Below are positions 22,676-33,015 of a stretch of 64,000 nucleotides of DNA, one piece after another. Within the stretch, counting starts at the first letter, position 1, and each line of letters begins with the position of its first letter. The DNA lies in contig JAHQIY010000027.1 of the NCBI GenBank assembly GCA_019054805.1, forward strand, positions 310,001 through 374,000, in the 5' to 3' direction. The notes beneath the pieces were generated by a model. The model was not told the DNA's origin. It did not search any database and saw only the letters and a program-made list of their open reading frames with translations. The position numbers and the translations under genes were made by a program. Source of the stretch: Brachionus manjavacas (taxonomy: Eukaryota; Rotifera; Eurotatoria; Ploima; Brachionidae).

Positions 22676-23030
22676 AATAATAAGTCCACTAATTCACTAT
22701 CAGTTGAAGGCCCAGCTAGAGGTATTCGGCGAAGAAAGCACAAGTTAGCGAAACAACTCACAAGGATCAGTCAAAGAGAAAACTTTTTGTCAAATAGAGT
22801 GGTAGACAATTGGAACCGATTGCCGACTGATATAATTTCAGTAAACACCAAGAACAGTTTTAAAAAGAAAATTTATGACTTTTTTAAGTCAAACAAGAAA
22901 TAAGCATATTTTGTTATTTAGTGAGAACATAGTACCATGTGTGTATAGCTACCATAGTGAGACCCTAGTGTCTTGCTCTACAGGATAGAATCTGTCGTAG
23001 CCTATTTATAAATTTATAAATAAAATCAGA
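22676..23030 (+). mobile_element. LINE ORF2 C-terminal fragment (third family)
   Basis: The plus strand reads RGIRRRKHKLAKQLTRISQR, ENFLSNRVVDNWNRLPTDII and NSFKKKIYDFFKSNKK-stop. This NRVVdxWNxLP..V....NSFK module ends many CR1/L2-type reverse transcriptase proteins. A roughly 110-bp 3' UTR follows, ending in TTTATAAATTTATAAATAAA. Only the 3' end survives. Confidence 0.7.
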
Positions 23031-23287
23031 AAAATAAAAAAATGATATTAAAAAATTGCATATGTTCTTTGCACCTCTAAAATATTAAAATATACCTCTA
23101 ATAAATAAAAATTTACCTTTAAATTATTAAAACAAAAGCTAGATATTATTTTTCATCTATTTTTTTAAAAATACTCTATTCTAATAAAAAAGTTTCTATT
23201 TTAGTAAATTATCAGATATTTTATTAAAAAAAAGCCATTGATTGAAAATAAGCTAATTAAAAAATAAAAAATTGATTAATTTTTGCA

Positions 23288-23436
23288 CTTGTTTGGACAA
23301 TTAACGTTTTCTTCGCATTTCTGAGTTGCATACTGGACAGTACTCCTTTGTTTCGTCTACTCGTATTTTTTTTGACGACTGAGAGATAGCATCAGATTCT
23401 ATTTCACCATCTGTTTTACTCATTTTAGGGTTAGAA
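23288..23436 (-). pseudogene. Small Cys-containing coding remnant
   Basis: The minus strand from the ATG at about 23424 reads MSKTDGEIESDAISQSSKKI, then EYCPVCNSE, and stops. In the shifted frame QKCEENVNCPNKCKN-stop follows. Together these suggest a Cys-rich C-terminus broken by a frameshift. It lies just inside the left arm of the 23056-26250 inverted repeat and may be part of that element's protein. Confidence 0.3.
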
Positions 23437-23504
23437 TTCCAATTACAATTTAATAATAGTTAAAAGAAAATAACTATTTTTTTATTTATTTAAGGTAATA
23501 AGTT

Positions 23505-24105
23505 TTATTTATTTGTATATCTGTACCGAGCTTAAGCTCCTTCTGATTAAAAAAAAAATGATAAAAAATATAAGAAAAAATCAAAATAAGGTTAAATAGA
23601 ATAAAATAAGAATAAAAAATAAGAAAAAAATAAAGTAAAAAATAGAGAAATATTAAAGTTCAAATTAGATAGATTTAGATAGACAGTACATATTTTAAAT
23701 ATTTGATGGCTCAGGAAAAAAAGAAGAAATAGCATGGTAGCAATTACACGATAGAGTTGGGTACTTGATATTTCTTGATTCGAAACCTTTGTTATATTCT
23801 TCCACCAGTCTGACAACTAGTGGAACAGAATGACTCAAACCTGACGTGACATTTCTCTCAGTTTGAGTTTTTTATATGCCTTATGATGTAATATGCTGAA
23901 GGGAGTATCATATCTTAGTTTTAGTATAGAACGAACTGCTGAATTTTGGATTACTTCCAACCTTTTTATATTGGTTTCTGAAAGAGAGTTAAGGGAAAGA
24001 ATATTCTTCTATCATTGAAAAAAAGGTTAGTTTAGAATCGAATTTAATTCCTAGGAGCCTTATTTCTTTTAAGGTTTCGATTTTATTCCCATAGATTATT
24101 GTTTT
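23505..24105 (-). mobile_element. LINE 3' end fragment
   Basis: The reverse complement reads IQNSAVRSILKLRYDTPF and HHKAYKKLKL, the main LINE family's C-terminal block. It ends at 23505-23545 with GAAGGAGCTTAAGCTCGGTA and AAATAAATAAAA. Several stops and shifts are present. Confidence 0.7.
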
Positions 24106-24258
24106 TAAGTCACAGCTTTAAGTCTAAGTCAGAAAAATTTAAGTCAAAGCCAATGTCTTAAAATTTTTTTTTAATTTTTTTAGTGAAGTTTAGTCGAGTC
24201 AACTAATTTTCTGATTTTAAAACTAAACTTTTTTTGGATTAAAATAAAAAATCATATT

Positions 24259-25471
24259 TACCGTAAACGCTTGCAGACTACTCCAGGGCTTAACCTCATT
24301 TTCCGGATTTATTCCACTGGAATAGTTCCCATCGACACCATGTTAAAACATTTTTTTTTAATTTTATGGAATTGTGATAGATTTTTTGATTTATTCTAAG
24401 ATTAAAACCCAATATTGAGTTTTTTTCCTGGCTTATTTCTGAGTTTTTTTTTTTTTTTTTCAAAAACTGGAATTAATTAGAAAAGAATAAAAAAAATATT
24501 TAATTTCGATATATTCCATATTTAAAAATGTAAATTGAGTTTTATTCCAGGATTCAAAGTGGAAAAAAAAATTTAAAAAAATTTAAAGTTTTAAAAAATT
24601 GGATTTACAAGTTTTGTTGTCTTCTTATTTTTCCATTTTCGTCACGAGGGAGAGGTTTTCTTCCTCTTTTTTTTGGCAGCTTTTGAATCGTGATTGACGA
24701 AGAATTTGAGACATTTGGTTGATTTACATTTTGCTGATTATTTAGTTCTTTAAGAACATATCGACCATTTAATCGTGGTTGAGCTTCATTCGAAGTTACT
24801 GGAGTACCAATTTGATTGACATTTTCATCTGTTTCTGGTGTTTGAATATTTATTGGAGTTGAATTAGGTGGATTTTGATACGATTGTATTTCACTTTGTT
24901 CTGGACTGGTTATTAATTGTTCAGGACTTGATTGATTTGCTTCAATTGATGTATTCTCTTCTAACACAAGCTCTCTAAGATTTACATCAATTTCATCTAC
25001 GTTGTCCAAACCTAAAATATCTTCTTCCTCTTCTAAATCATCTATATATGAATTAAAAATCAAATTGTTTTTAAGAGCGCTATGTAAGTGTGATTGACCA
25101 GTTATACCACAAGAATCGAATGAATCAATTATTAAACTCTCATCAAAATCATCCCGTTTAAATTTTTTTTTCCACTTTGAATCCTGGAATAAAACTCAAT
25201 TTACAATTTTAAATATGGAATATATCGAAATTAAATATTTTTTTTATTCTTTTCTAATTAATTCCAGTTTTTGAAAAAAAAAAAAACTCAGAAATAAGCC
25301 AGGAAAAAAACTCAATATTGGGTTTTAATCTTAGAATAAATCAAAAAATCTATCACAATTCCATAAAATTAAAAAAAAATGTTTTAACATGGTGTCGATG
25401 GGAACTATTCCAGTGGAATAAATCCGGAAAATGAGGTAAAGCCCTGGAGTAGTCTGCAAGCGTTTACGGTA
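24259..25471 (-). mobile_element. pogo/Tigger-like transposon derivative
   Basis: Inverted ends TACCGTAAACGCTTGCAGAC and GTCTGCAAGCGTTTACGGTA extend into arms of roughly 330 bp (..ACTACTCCAGGGCTTA.., TTTTCCGGATTTATTCC). TA flanks both ends. The interior minus-strand frame (about 25160-24605) is the C-terminal part of a CENP-B/pogo-type transposase. It contains IIDSFDSCGITGQSHLHSAL, like the SF..CGI block after the DDE domain, then an acidic/Gln-rich tail and an AT-hook. The DDE catalytic region has been deleted. Confidence 0.7.
24605..25160 (-). pseudogene. pogo-like transposase C-terminal fragment with AT-hook
   Basis: The open frame continues upstream of the ATG at 25063, in phase, through DESLIIDSFDSCGITGQSHL to about 25160, so that ATG is not a true start. 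Downstream is an acidic segment (DDLEEEEDILGLDNVDEIDV), a Gln/Asn/Pro-rich stretch, and a basic end PKKRGRKPLPRDENGKIRR that fits an AT-hook. No stop interrupts it. The upstream edge coincides with the element's right arm, so the coding sequence was joined to the arm by deletion. Confidence 0.65.
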
Positions 25472-25639
25472 TTTTTTAGTTTAAAAATCAGATAATTAGT
25501 TCACTTGGCTAAACTTCACTAAAAAAAAAAAATTAAGTCAAGTCATTGACTTGACTTGACTTGACTTAAGACTTGTGACTTAGATGTAGTTTTTAAGTTA
25601 AGATGGTTATTTTTAATGTAACTCAAGATTAAACTTAAT

Positions 25640-26135
25640 TAAAATATTATCTAACAAAAGTTGGGGACTAAGTCAATTCACCCTAGTACACTTTATAAAA
25701 CACTAATCGGATCTATCAATCACTAGTCATTTCCATGCTTAAATCAACTTTCAAATGAGTCTGATAGGAAACCTCAAGTTATTCAAAATACAGCTATACG
25801 TTCAATACTAAAACTGAAAATGGACACTCCACTAGAACAACTTCACCATCTAGCCTTGGATAAAGGAATAGAGAATCATCTTTTTGATCTCAGTGAGAAC
25901 TGTATCAGGTGTGGTCTAAAAAACTCAGTACCTCTAGTAACTAGACTAGTGAAAGATTTTGAAGCTGTAATTAGCCCTAAAGAAATATGCAATCTTGCAA
26001 TTCCATTGTGTGGTCTATACCTCCTAATTGATGAATTTTTTCTTTCCCTTGATTTTACTTGAAGACTTCATTCTCACTAACTTCTCAACAAATTGGCTCG
26101 ACCAGAATTTACTTAATAAATTAATAAATAATAAA
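25640..26135 (+). mobile_element. LINE 3' end fragment
   Basis: The plus strand reads VIQNTAIRSILKLKMDTPLE and, in the 25820-26062 frame, NHLFDLSENCIRCGLKNSVP..LVTRLVKDFE..NLAIPLCGLYLL. This parallels the family's FELSERYVGTGL..SIPLV..RLVEEY..PTPLCNCYL block, but is more diverged. It ends in a TTAATAAATAATAAATAA tract near 26130. Confidence 0.65.
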
Positions 26136-26250
26136 TAACTATAAAAAGCATATTTTTTAATTTTTTGGATGGATTTTTTTTTATTTTAGAGGTAAATTTT
26201 TATTTATTAGAGGTATAATATTTTAGAGGTACGAAAAGAATTTATGCGTT

Positions 26251-26880
26251 AAAAAATCAGATTTTACAATTTAAAAAATGTAAATTAACAAGTTTTTTTC
26301 TAAAATTTTAGTAATTCTTTCTTTTTTCACTTTTTCTTTATTAAGAAATTTTCATTGAACATTATGAGATTAATTAATAATTAATTTTTGATTTTTTGAT
26401 TGTTAAGGTTTTCATTTCAATCATTAATGTATTAATAAATTTAAATGGTGATATATTTAAATGTAATTTACATTAAATACAAAAAAAAAATGTTTTTATT
26501 TGGTTCCCTAAATAAATATTGTAGCTTATTAATTACATATTATTTTTATTTGAAAATATTCAAATTATTGGGTATTTGACAAAAATATACTGAAAAGAAA
26601 AATCTACTGTTAGATTTTTGTATTGAAGGAAAAATGTTTGTTCGTAATAATATATTATTTTTTTATTAATTTTTAACAATTAGAAGAAAAATATACTGAA
26701 ATGAAAAAAATCAGGTGTTAATTAAATTAATTTTTGTTTTATTAATTACCATTTTTTTGAGCTCTTGTTCAGCAATTAAGCATTTTACAAATTATTGATT
26801 ATTTTCTTCTTTGCTTTTCTTTATTCTCATAGTTTAATTTCAAAATAATACAACCAACTCAAAACAGAATATAAAATTGA
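26251..26880. other. AT-rich interval
   Basis: No gene is supported. A direct repeat AAAATATACTGAAA(A/T)GAAAAA occurs at about 26582 and 26690. Nothing else is recognisable. Confidence 0.4.
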
Positions 26881-28040
26881 CCATCAATTAGTCTGCTGTT
26901 TATATTTTGACATTTCTAAAGCCTTCGATAGAGTTTGCCATGATGGACTAATTTATAAGCTAATTAAAACTAATCTTCCTCCTTATCTTATTTACTGGAT
27001 CAGATCATTTCTCGATTCCAGATCTTTTAAAGTAAAAGTAAACGGACATTTGAGTGACCAATACTTAATTAAAGCAGGGGTTCCACACGGATCAGTAATT
27101 AGTCCGCTTCTTTTTAGCATTTTCATTAATGACATACCTAAAAGAAATAAGACTAATAGCCAATACTCTCTTATTTTTGCAGATGACTTAGCTACCTTTT
27201 TTATTTTTAAAAAGAAAGGAAATATCGAGAGTTTAATTAATAAGTACTTAAAAGAAATTGAAAAATGGCTTTTCAAATGGAAAATGAAAGTCATGCTACA
27301 CTATATTTGAAAAAAACTCTAGAAAAAAAACTAATCTTGACCTAAAATTGTATGAAAACAGTTTAAATCTGAAAGAAAAAGTTAAGTTCTTAGGAATTAC
27401 ATTAGACTCAAAACTTACATTTAGTTTAATGATGGATGAGATAAAAGACCGCTGTAACTCAAGACTAAATATTATTAAATATCTATCGAATAAAAAATGG
27501 GGCCTTAAACCCAAAACATTAGGGCATCTATACAAATCCTTAATAGGATCAATTCTAGATTTTTCTTTTCCTTGTTTAAATTCACTCACAGAAACCAACA
27601 TTAAAAAAATACAAGTGATTCAAAATTCAGCAGTTAGATCCATCTTGAAACTAAAATATGATACTCCCTCCAACATAATGCATCATGAGGCATATAATAA
27701 AGTTAAACTGCTAGCAGTCTCAAATCGACTTTTTGAGTTGAGTGAGAGATATGTTGGGACAGGACTGAGACATTCTATTCCATTGATTGTCACACAAAGA
27801 AGGTTTCGAATCAAAATATATTGAATACCCAACTCCATTGTGTAATTGCTACCTTACTATTTCTTCCTTTTCCCCTGAAAAATCAGACATTTAAAAATAT
27901 GTATCCTGTTATTCTCTATATCAATATATCTAATTTTAATTTTCTTCTATTTTAACTTATTTTTTTTTATATATATTTCTTGGGGTATTATTAATCGATC
28001 TCTTACATTACTTAAACGATCACTTAATAAAATATATTTG
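26880..28040 (+). mobile_element. 5'-truncated LINE copy with RT palm and C-terminus
   Basis: The plus strand begins at FDISKAFDRVCHDGLIYKLI and continues [20 protein letters not shown] (PQG has become PHG). It then reads [17 protein letters not shown], a stop/frameshift near 27307, and [16 protein letters not shown].. to about 27824. The 3' UTR runs to about 28040 and ends in an unusual (TGA)n tract at 28037-28052, directly abutting the minus-strand LINE at 28063. A copy of its 3' end lies at 32240-32395. Confidence 0.85.
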
Positions 28041-28062
28041 ATGATGATGATGATAAACGTCT

Positions 28063-29580
28063 TTATTTAAATAAATAAATAAATAAATATTGGCTCGAGC
28101 TTTCGCTCCTTTGCCAAGCTTAAATAAAATGTTTCAAAAAACAAAAATAAGAAACATAAAATAAAATTATTATCTCATAAGTTTTTTTTTTTTTTTTTTT
28201 TTTTTGAACCAAACCGAATCAAACCGACTCAAGCCGAACTAGGAGTTTTTTTTAATTACTAAACAAGAAAAGAACTGAAAAAATAAAATAGAATAGAAAA
28301 AAAAAATAAAAAATATAAGACAAATTAGGCAATGTTTCTTTTAGTTATTTTTTCTTTTACTGCTACACTTTTAGGTTACCAAGAAAAGTATCGAATTTAA
28401 GTTTATTTATTCTACCTCTTTTGAATAGTTTGTATTCGTTTATTAAATCATTAATTAATGGATTTTTATTCTGAATCGAATCGCTTAAGTAATTATCATT
28501 TAGTTCCCTATATCTATCCTCTAGAACTTAAATGCCTGCTATTCTATGAATGTTTTGAGTGTTTTCCCGATAATTTAGCTTAAAAATTACCTTAATAGCA
28601 CAATTTTGAATTCTCTGTAAATTTTTTAGATTTGTTGCAGACAATCTTGGTAAAATTACCGAAGAATAGTCTAGAACCGATCGTACAAGAGCAAAGTAGA
28701 TTTGTTTTAAGGTATTTTTAGACAATTTCCACGATTTATGCGAAAGAATTTTCAAGCAATTAAGTCGCTGCTGGCAATTTTTTTTAAGAAATTCTACCTG
28801 ATTTTTGAAACTCAAACTATGATCGAATCTTATTCCCAAAAAACAAATGTTATCTGAAGGTGTTAGGTCTCTATTTAACATTTTAAACTTCAATTTTTTG
28901 GTCAGATTTTTCTTCGTACTTGAAAAAATTATATAATTGCATTTTTCTGCTGCCATACTTAAGCGCTACAGTGAGAGCCACTGTTCTATGTTCCTAATAT
29001 AACCATTTATCATTTTTTGAATGTTATTGTACTTATTAAAGATAAAATAAGACACTAGATCGTCCGCAAAAAGTAGCGAATAACTTTTGTTTTTATTATA
29101 TTTAGTTGGTATGTCATTTATATAAATCGAAAAAAGTAAAGGACTTAACACTGCTCCTTGTGGGACTCCTGCTTTTATATCGTAAAGTTTTGATTGAGTA
29201 TTTCCAATATTAACGAAAAATTTCCTATTTTCTAAAAATGCTCTTAACCATAAAATAAGATCAATCGGTATCTTCATTTTGATCATTTTATAAAGAAGAC
29301 CTTTATGCCAGATCTTGTCGAATGCTGCCTGAATATCGAAAAAAATGGCACAAACTTTCTTTTTTCTTTCGAACGTTTCAATTGTTTTTTGTATAAAATG
29401 AAATAAATTATCCCTAGTTTGTCTATGCTTCCTAAACCCTGATTGTTGTTTAATTATCAGCTCATTTTCTTCAATAAACGTGTTTAACCTTTTTAAGACA
29501 AGTCTTTCCGACAATTTACCTAGACAACTTGTGACACTAACTGGTCTATATTCTTTAGGACTTGGGCATAAAGGCATAAA
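28063..29580 (-). mobile_element. LINE copy, RT domain nearly open, reverse orientation
   Basis: The minus-strand frame 29577-28966 holds YRPVSVTSCLGKLSERLVLK, QQSGFRKHRQTRDN, FFDIQAAFDKIWHKGLLYKM, KAGVPQGAVLSPLLFSIYIN and [15 protein letters not shown] frameshift near 28960 leads to 28956-28528 (KCNYIIFSS.., FLGIRFDHSLSF). The 3' end at 28063-28130 has the hairpin AAGGAGCGAAAGCTCGAGCC and an AAATAAATAAATAAAT tail. Catalytic FADD is intact. The element is 5'-truncated inside the linker before the RT. Confidence 0.85.
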
Positions 29581-29784
29581 ATATATTATTTTATTTTTTC
29601 TATTTATAATATTATTTATTCGATTAATTTGATTAATTAGCTGTCTCTAATAATAAATATTTATGTATCCTGAGTTTTTTTGTCACTAAATTTACTGAAG
29701 ATGAGTATGATTATGATGAATATAGCTCTTAACTTAATTAATAAACAATTGAAATTATCTCTTGATTTAATTTAATTATCTCCT

Positions 29785-30264
29785 GTGAGAGTTTTTTTTT
29801 GTCAAAAAAGGGAAGCAAGAATCAGCTCGGATAGTAACTCCGATAACTGGATGCAAACAGCTAGTTGTTCCTGTCCTTCCTTCTTTAAAGATCATATTTG
29901 TAAGCATCTTGTTGGCTTTGCTGCAAATATGAAACTTGTCAAAATACCAATCGAAGCTAAACAAGTTGTTATTGGACAAAAACCTAGAAGAGGTAGACCG
30001 TGTAAGTCTAAAAAGGCGCTTGAGTATCAATCAGAAGCAGATAAAGAAGAGAGAGTTGTCAGCTCAATCAAAGTTCTAAAGCGAAAGATAACAGAAGTAG
30101 AGGAAGAAATTCCACAAGAAACAGTTATACCAACAAAAAAAAACAAAAAAACAATTGATAAGGAAGCTGAAAAAGTAGTGCAAGCATCAACCAGCAGTGA
30201 TATAAGTAAGAAAGTAGAAGCTCCACTAAAGAGAGGTAGAGGTAGACCAAGAAAATACTTATAA
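29785..30264 (+). pseudogene. MULE transposase C-terminus: SWIM finger and two AT-hooks
   Basis: An open 159-codon frame starts with a fortuitous ATG. ASCSCPSFFKDHICKHLVGF is a SWIM finger (CxC..CxH). It is followed by KPRRGRPCKSKK and, at the end, KRGRGRPRKYL, both AT-hook-like, with a Lys/Glu-rich spacer between them. This is the DNA-contacting tail of a Mutator-like transposase. The catalytic domain is absent upstream (29600-29785 is non-coding). It is the best preserved of four such tails in the window. Confidence 0.65.
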
Positions 30265-30439
30265 GATATTATTTTATTTGAAATTTTTTGAAATTTTTTA
30301 TAATTCTTTTTTTTTTTAAATCAATTCAATAAATAAAAATAAGAGACACTTTAAGTAAAATTAGTTGCTGATTTATTTGATTTAGAAGACAGATTAATAT
30401 ATATACCTCCGATATTTCTTTTCTTATTTTAAACTTTAG

Positions 30440-30515
30440 TTTATTTTTTTTTTTTTTTATCTGAAGGAGCCTTAACTCGATACAGATATACAATAAAATA
30501 AATAAATAAATAATT
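30440..30515 (+). repeat. Isolated LINE 3' tail
   Basis: TCTGAAGGAGCCTTAACTCG followed by ATACAGATATACAATAAAAT and AAATAAATAAATAA is the main LINE family tail with no coding sequence attached. It is a severely 5'-truncated insertion. Confidence 0.6.
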
Positions 30516-30684
30516 ATTTCTCAATTTTTAAATTATTTAAATTTAAATCAATTAAATCTGTTCATAGACTATATCATCAAAAAAAAATATGAACAGTAGA
30601 ATAAAATAAAAAATAAGTCTTTTGTTTTATTTTTGGATTATGTACTAAAAAAAAAGTATTCAAAATAAATTTTTTTATAATTTT

Positions 30685-31008
30685 TTATTTAACATTTGGA
30701 ATATGATATCCGTGTGGTATATTTTCATAGCCTTTGAGCAAAGAGTCCACATGATGTTGTTTGTGTCTTGGATGTTCTGTGCACTCGACATACAAACGTC
30801 CATTTCGCCACACAAAATAGCAGCTTTTGCATCTCTTTCTCAAGCGAGTCTTCACTTTGTACTCTCTGTGCTGTTCATAATTGACCAATAGCTGCGGCTT
30901 TCCAAACACCAACTTGTCCATCAAGCCTTTGTTTACATTCAGACTAGAAAAACACCTCAATGACGGTAGCACTTGCACTTGAGAGACCAATCTTCTAATC
31001 AGACTCAT
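30685..31008 (-). CDS. MRPL36: Mitochondrial ribosomal protein bL36m
   Basis: Large-subunit mitoribosomal protein. The 107-residue product has a basic N-terminal targeting region ([20 protein letters not shown]). The bL36 core [33 protein letters not shown] follows, with the zinc-ribbon pattern C-x2-C, C, H. A C-terminal extension of about 24 residues follows the core. The minus-strand ATG at 31008 is 19 nt after an acceptor-like GTTTTTTCAG (boundary 31028/31027). It lies 160 bp downstream of NDUFS3 on the same strand, consistent with a two-gene operon serving mitochondria. Confidence 0.92.
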   Translation of the reverse strand: MSLIRRLVSQVQVLPSLRCFSSLNVNKGLMDKLVFGKPQLLVNYEQHREYKVKTRLRKRCKSCYFVWRNGRLYVECTEHPRHKQHHVDSLLKGYENIPHGYHIPNVK

Positions 31009-31027
31009 TCTTAAATTTAAATTCTAG

Positions 31028-31133
31028 CTGAAAAAACAAACTGGAACTTGACCAAAATTAGGCTTCGACACCAAATTTAAACCAGAAAAAAACCAAACCA
31101 AAAATTTTTATTAACCTTAAGAACTAGTTTATT
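31028..31133 (-). promoter_or_regulatory. Intercistronic region with poly(A) signals and trans-splice-type acceptor
   Basis: Between the NDUFS3 stop and the bL36m start, on the minus strand, two AATAAA hexamers occur (31133-31128 and 31112-31107). A pyrimidine-rich acceptor TTTGTTTTTTCAG follows, ending at 31028. This order, polyadenylation signal then acceptor shortly before the next ATG, is the usual layout of spliced-leader-resolved operons. No branch site or donor is visible between the genes. Confidence 0.5.
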
Positions 31134-31168
31134 GAAATTGAATAAAATTTTTTGAAAATAAATTTTTT

Positions 31169-32095
31169 TTATTTTTTCTGCTGATCTTCAGGCGCTGTTT
31201 TCTCGGACTCAGACCCAGACTGGATGGCCCTGTGCGCCGGGAAAATCTCCCACGGAGATCCGAGATCAAACTTGCGGTATTCTTGAGTAAGCTCCAGAGG
31301 CTCAGTGACCACTCTTTTGACCTCGTCGTCATATCTGACCTCGACAAAGCCAGTCAAAGGAAAGTCCTTTCTGAACGGGTGGCCAGCAAAGCCGTAGTCG
31401 GTCAAAATGCGTCTCAAGTCCGGGTGGTTCGAGAAGAACACGCCGAACATGTCCCATACTTCACGCTCGAACCAGTTGGCACCTTCGAACACACCAGTTA
31501 TGGAGTCAATGGGAGTCAGCTCGTCTGTGTAGGTCTTTACACGGACGCGGTTGTTGTAGCTCAGGGAAAGAAGGTTGTAGACGAGTTCGAAGCGGTACTG
31601 CCGTGATGGCATATCAACGGCGGTCACGCTCACAAAAGAGTGGAACTGGGTTCTGTGGTTCTCTCTTAGGAAACTCATCATTGGCACTACACCTTCTGGA
31701 TGGATCAAAATTTCCAGCTCATTGTTGTCTGTTATCTGTGCCATTTGAACATATTTGGGCATGCAGGTGGACACGTACTGGCCCAGCTCTTTCAGGCTCA
31801 TTCGTAGCTCGGGGTTTTCTTTCTTAACAGTTGCTGTTGGAAAAAAATTACTTTAAAAAATGTAAAATGGTGCTTGAGTGACCTACGAGCAGTGATGGGA
31901 GCTTTTTGAACAGCTGGTGTTTGATTTTGCATGATTATTTTGCCAGTATGGACATTTTTAAGAGCGCTAAACAGAGCGGGAACTTTTTTTTTATTTTTTT
32001 TTAATAAATTTATTCAATTAAATTTAGACAATACTTCTTTTTGAACTTCGAAAAGTCAAGTTTCCGGCTTTGATCAATGTAGAGCTCAGAGACAT
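31169..32095 (-). CDS. NDUFS3: NADH:ubiquinone oxidoreductase 30-kDa iron-sulfur protein subunit
   Basis: Core peripheral-arm subunit of mitochondrial complex I. The main exon (31833-31169) carries the family signature: [60 protein letters not shown] and [10 protein letters not shown]. An upstream exon 31982-31887 joins in phase across a 53-bp intron. A first exon 32095-32035 ([20 protein letters not shown], a plausible presequence) joins across a 52-bp intron whose acceptor is unusually A-rich. The total is about 273 residues (human 264). The main exon is certain, the second is strong, and the first is likely. An acceptor-like TTTTAG lies 8 nt before the first ATG. Confidence 0.93.
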
Positions 32096-32239
32096 CTTTA
32101 AATCTAAAATTATAGAAAATATTTTAAAATAAATATTAATTTTTAAATTTTATTGTAAATAGTTATTTTTTTTATTGATCCAATATCACAAAAATAATTC
32201 TTGTTCGGTAAATTAATAATAAAAAAAAATATATTAAAA

Positions 32240-32395
32240 TAAGTTAAAATAGAAGAAAATTAAAATTAGATATATTGATATAGAGAATAACAGGATACAT
32301 ATTTTTAAATGTCTGATTTATCAGGGAAAAAAGAAGAAATAGTAAGGTAGCAATTACACAATGGAGTTGGGTATTCAATATATCTTGCTTAATAT
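32240..32395 (-). mobile_element. LINE 3' end fragment
   Basis: The reverse complement matches the 3' UTR and final codons of the copy at 27.8-27.95 kb (GAATACCCAACTCCATTGTG, AATTGCTACCTTACTATTTC, ATATCAATATATCTAATTTT). It is a very short, nearly identical copy, so the insertion may be young. It sits just upstream of NDUFS3. Confidence 0.7.
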
Positions 32396-32699
32396 TTTGG
32401 CAAATAAATGTGCGTGTAATATATTAAAAAAACAGAAATAATATTTTCTAGAACAAAAATACTGATGTTAGTGTCAATTATTTTTTTTAGTACAATTAAA
32501 TTAAATAATGTCAAATATGATTGAGTTAGTAGCTATTTTATTTCTTTGATAGCTAATTTGATCTAATTGAAACAAATGTATATCTAAAAAAATTTTTATT
32601 TCAATAATTAATTAAAGACCTTCTAAAGCTGATTCCGACAAGATGAGTTAATTGGTGTTATACATTAAGGAAATAATTGATCTAGACAATAAAAATGTC

Positions 32700-33015
32700 T
32701 TTTATCGAAGAAATCCCAAACAACTTATTTGATTGCAGTATGCTCTCTGCTAAGTAAGTTTTTATTCACCTAGCACTTTTACTAAATTTTATTTTAAGAA
32801 CTTTGTCATATCAAAGAATTAGCAATGAACATTCCCCTTGAGAGAAAGCGTCGTCCAGGTCACCCTAAAGCTTCAATCAATGTCTTAACTCGTCAGTCAA
32901 ATGAAACTAAAAAAAAATTGGTTTTGAAGAGACCCCAATCATTACCCCACAGCCCCAAGTGAAAAAAAACGCGGTAGACCAGTTGGATCAAACAAACAAA
33001 CAAAAAAGCAAATTG
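32700..33015 (+). pseudogene. MULE-like C-terminal tail remnant
   Basis: The plus strand reads MNIPLERKRRPGHPKASINV, then KRPQSLPHSPK and, after a shift, KKRGRPVGSNKQTKK. The order of hydrophobic NIPLE/VPIQ motif and AT-hooks is that seen after the SWIM fingers at 8.8 and 29.9 kb. The finger itself is not recognisable. A short upstream frame (MSFIEEIPNNLFDCSMLSAK) ends at a GTAAGT donor-like site. Confidence 0.4.

Larger units (their letters stand above)
24105..25605. mobile_element. hAT-like foldback element interrupted by a pogo-like element
   Basis: Left arm 24104-24235 (AAGTCACAGCTTTAAGTCTA.., GTGAAGTTTAGTCGAGTCAA) and right arm 25480-25605 (TTAGTTCACTTGGCTAAACT.., GACTTGACTTGACTTGACTT) are inverted copies with AAGTC repeats at the outer edges. 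They match the repeats of the hAT remnants at 37.7 and 45.0 kb. The centre is occupied by the TA-flanked pogo-like unit at 24259-25471. The order of events is therefore foldback first, pogo insertion second. Confidence 0.55.
23056..26250. mobile_element. Composite element bounded by ACCTCTAA inverted repeats
   Basis: Left arm 23056-23125 (GCACCTCTAAAATATTAAAA, TACCTCTAATAAATAAAAAT) and right arm 26180-26250 (reverse complement GTACCTCTAAAATATTATAC, CTCTAATAAATAAAAATTTA) form an inverted repeat. Each arm contains two or three ACCTCTAA units. Between them lie LINE fragments in both orientations and a hAT/pogo nest, so the present 3.2-kb size is inflated by insertions. No transposase is recognised, and target-site duplications are not clear. 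Confidence 0.5.

Noticed and set aside
28063-28120. (AAATA)n and other simple runs as possible CRISPR or satellite
   Set aside because: They are LINE 3' tails adjoining identifiable hairpins. There is no repeat-spacer structure anywhere in the window.
31232-31827. Plus-strand ORFs opposite NDUFS3
   Set aside because: Antisense shadows. The minus-strand frame matches a conserved complex I subunit.
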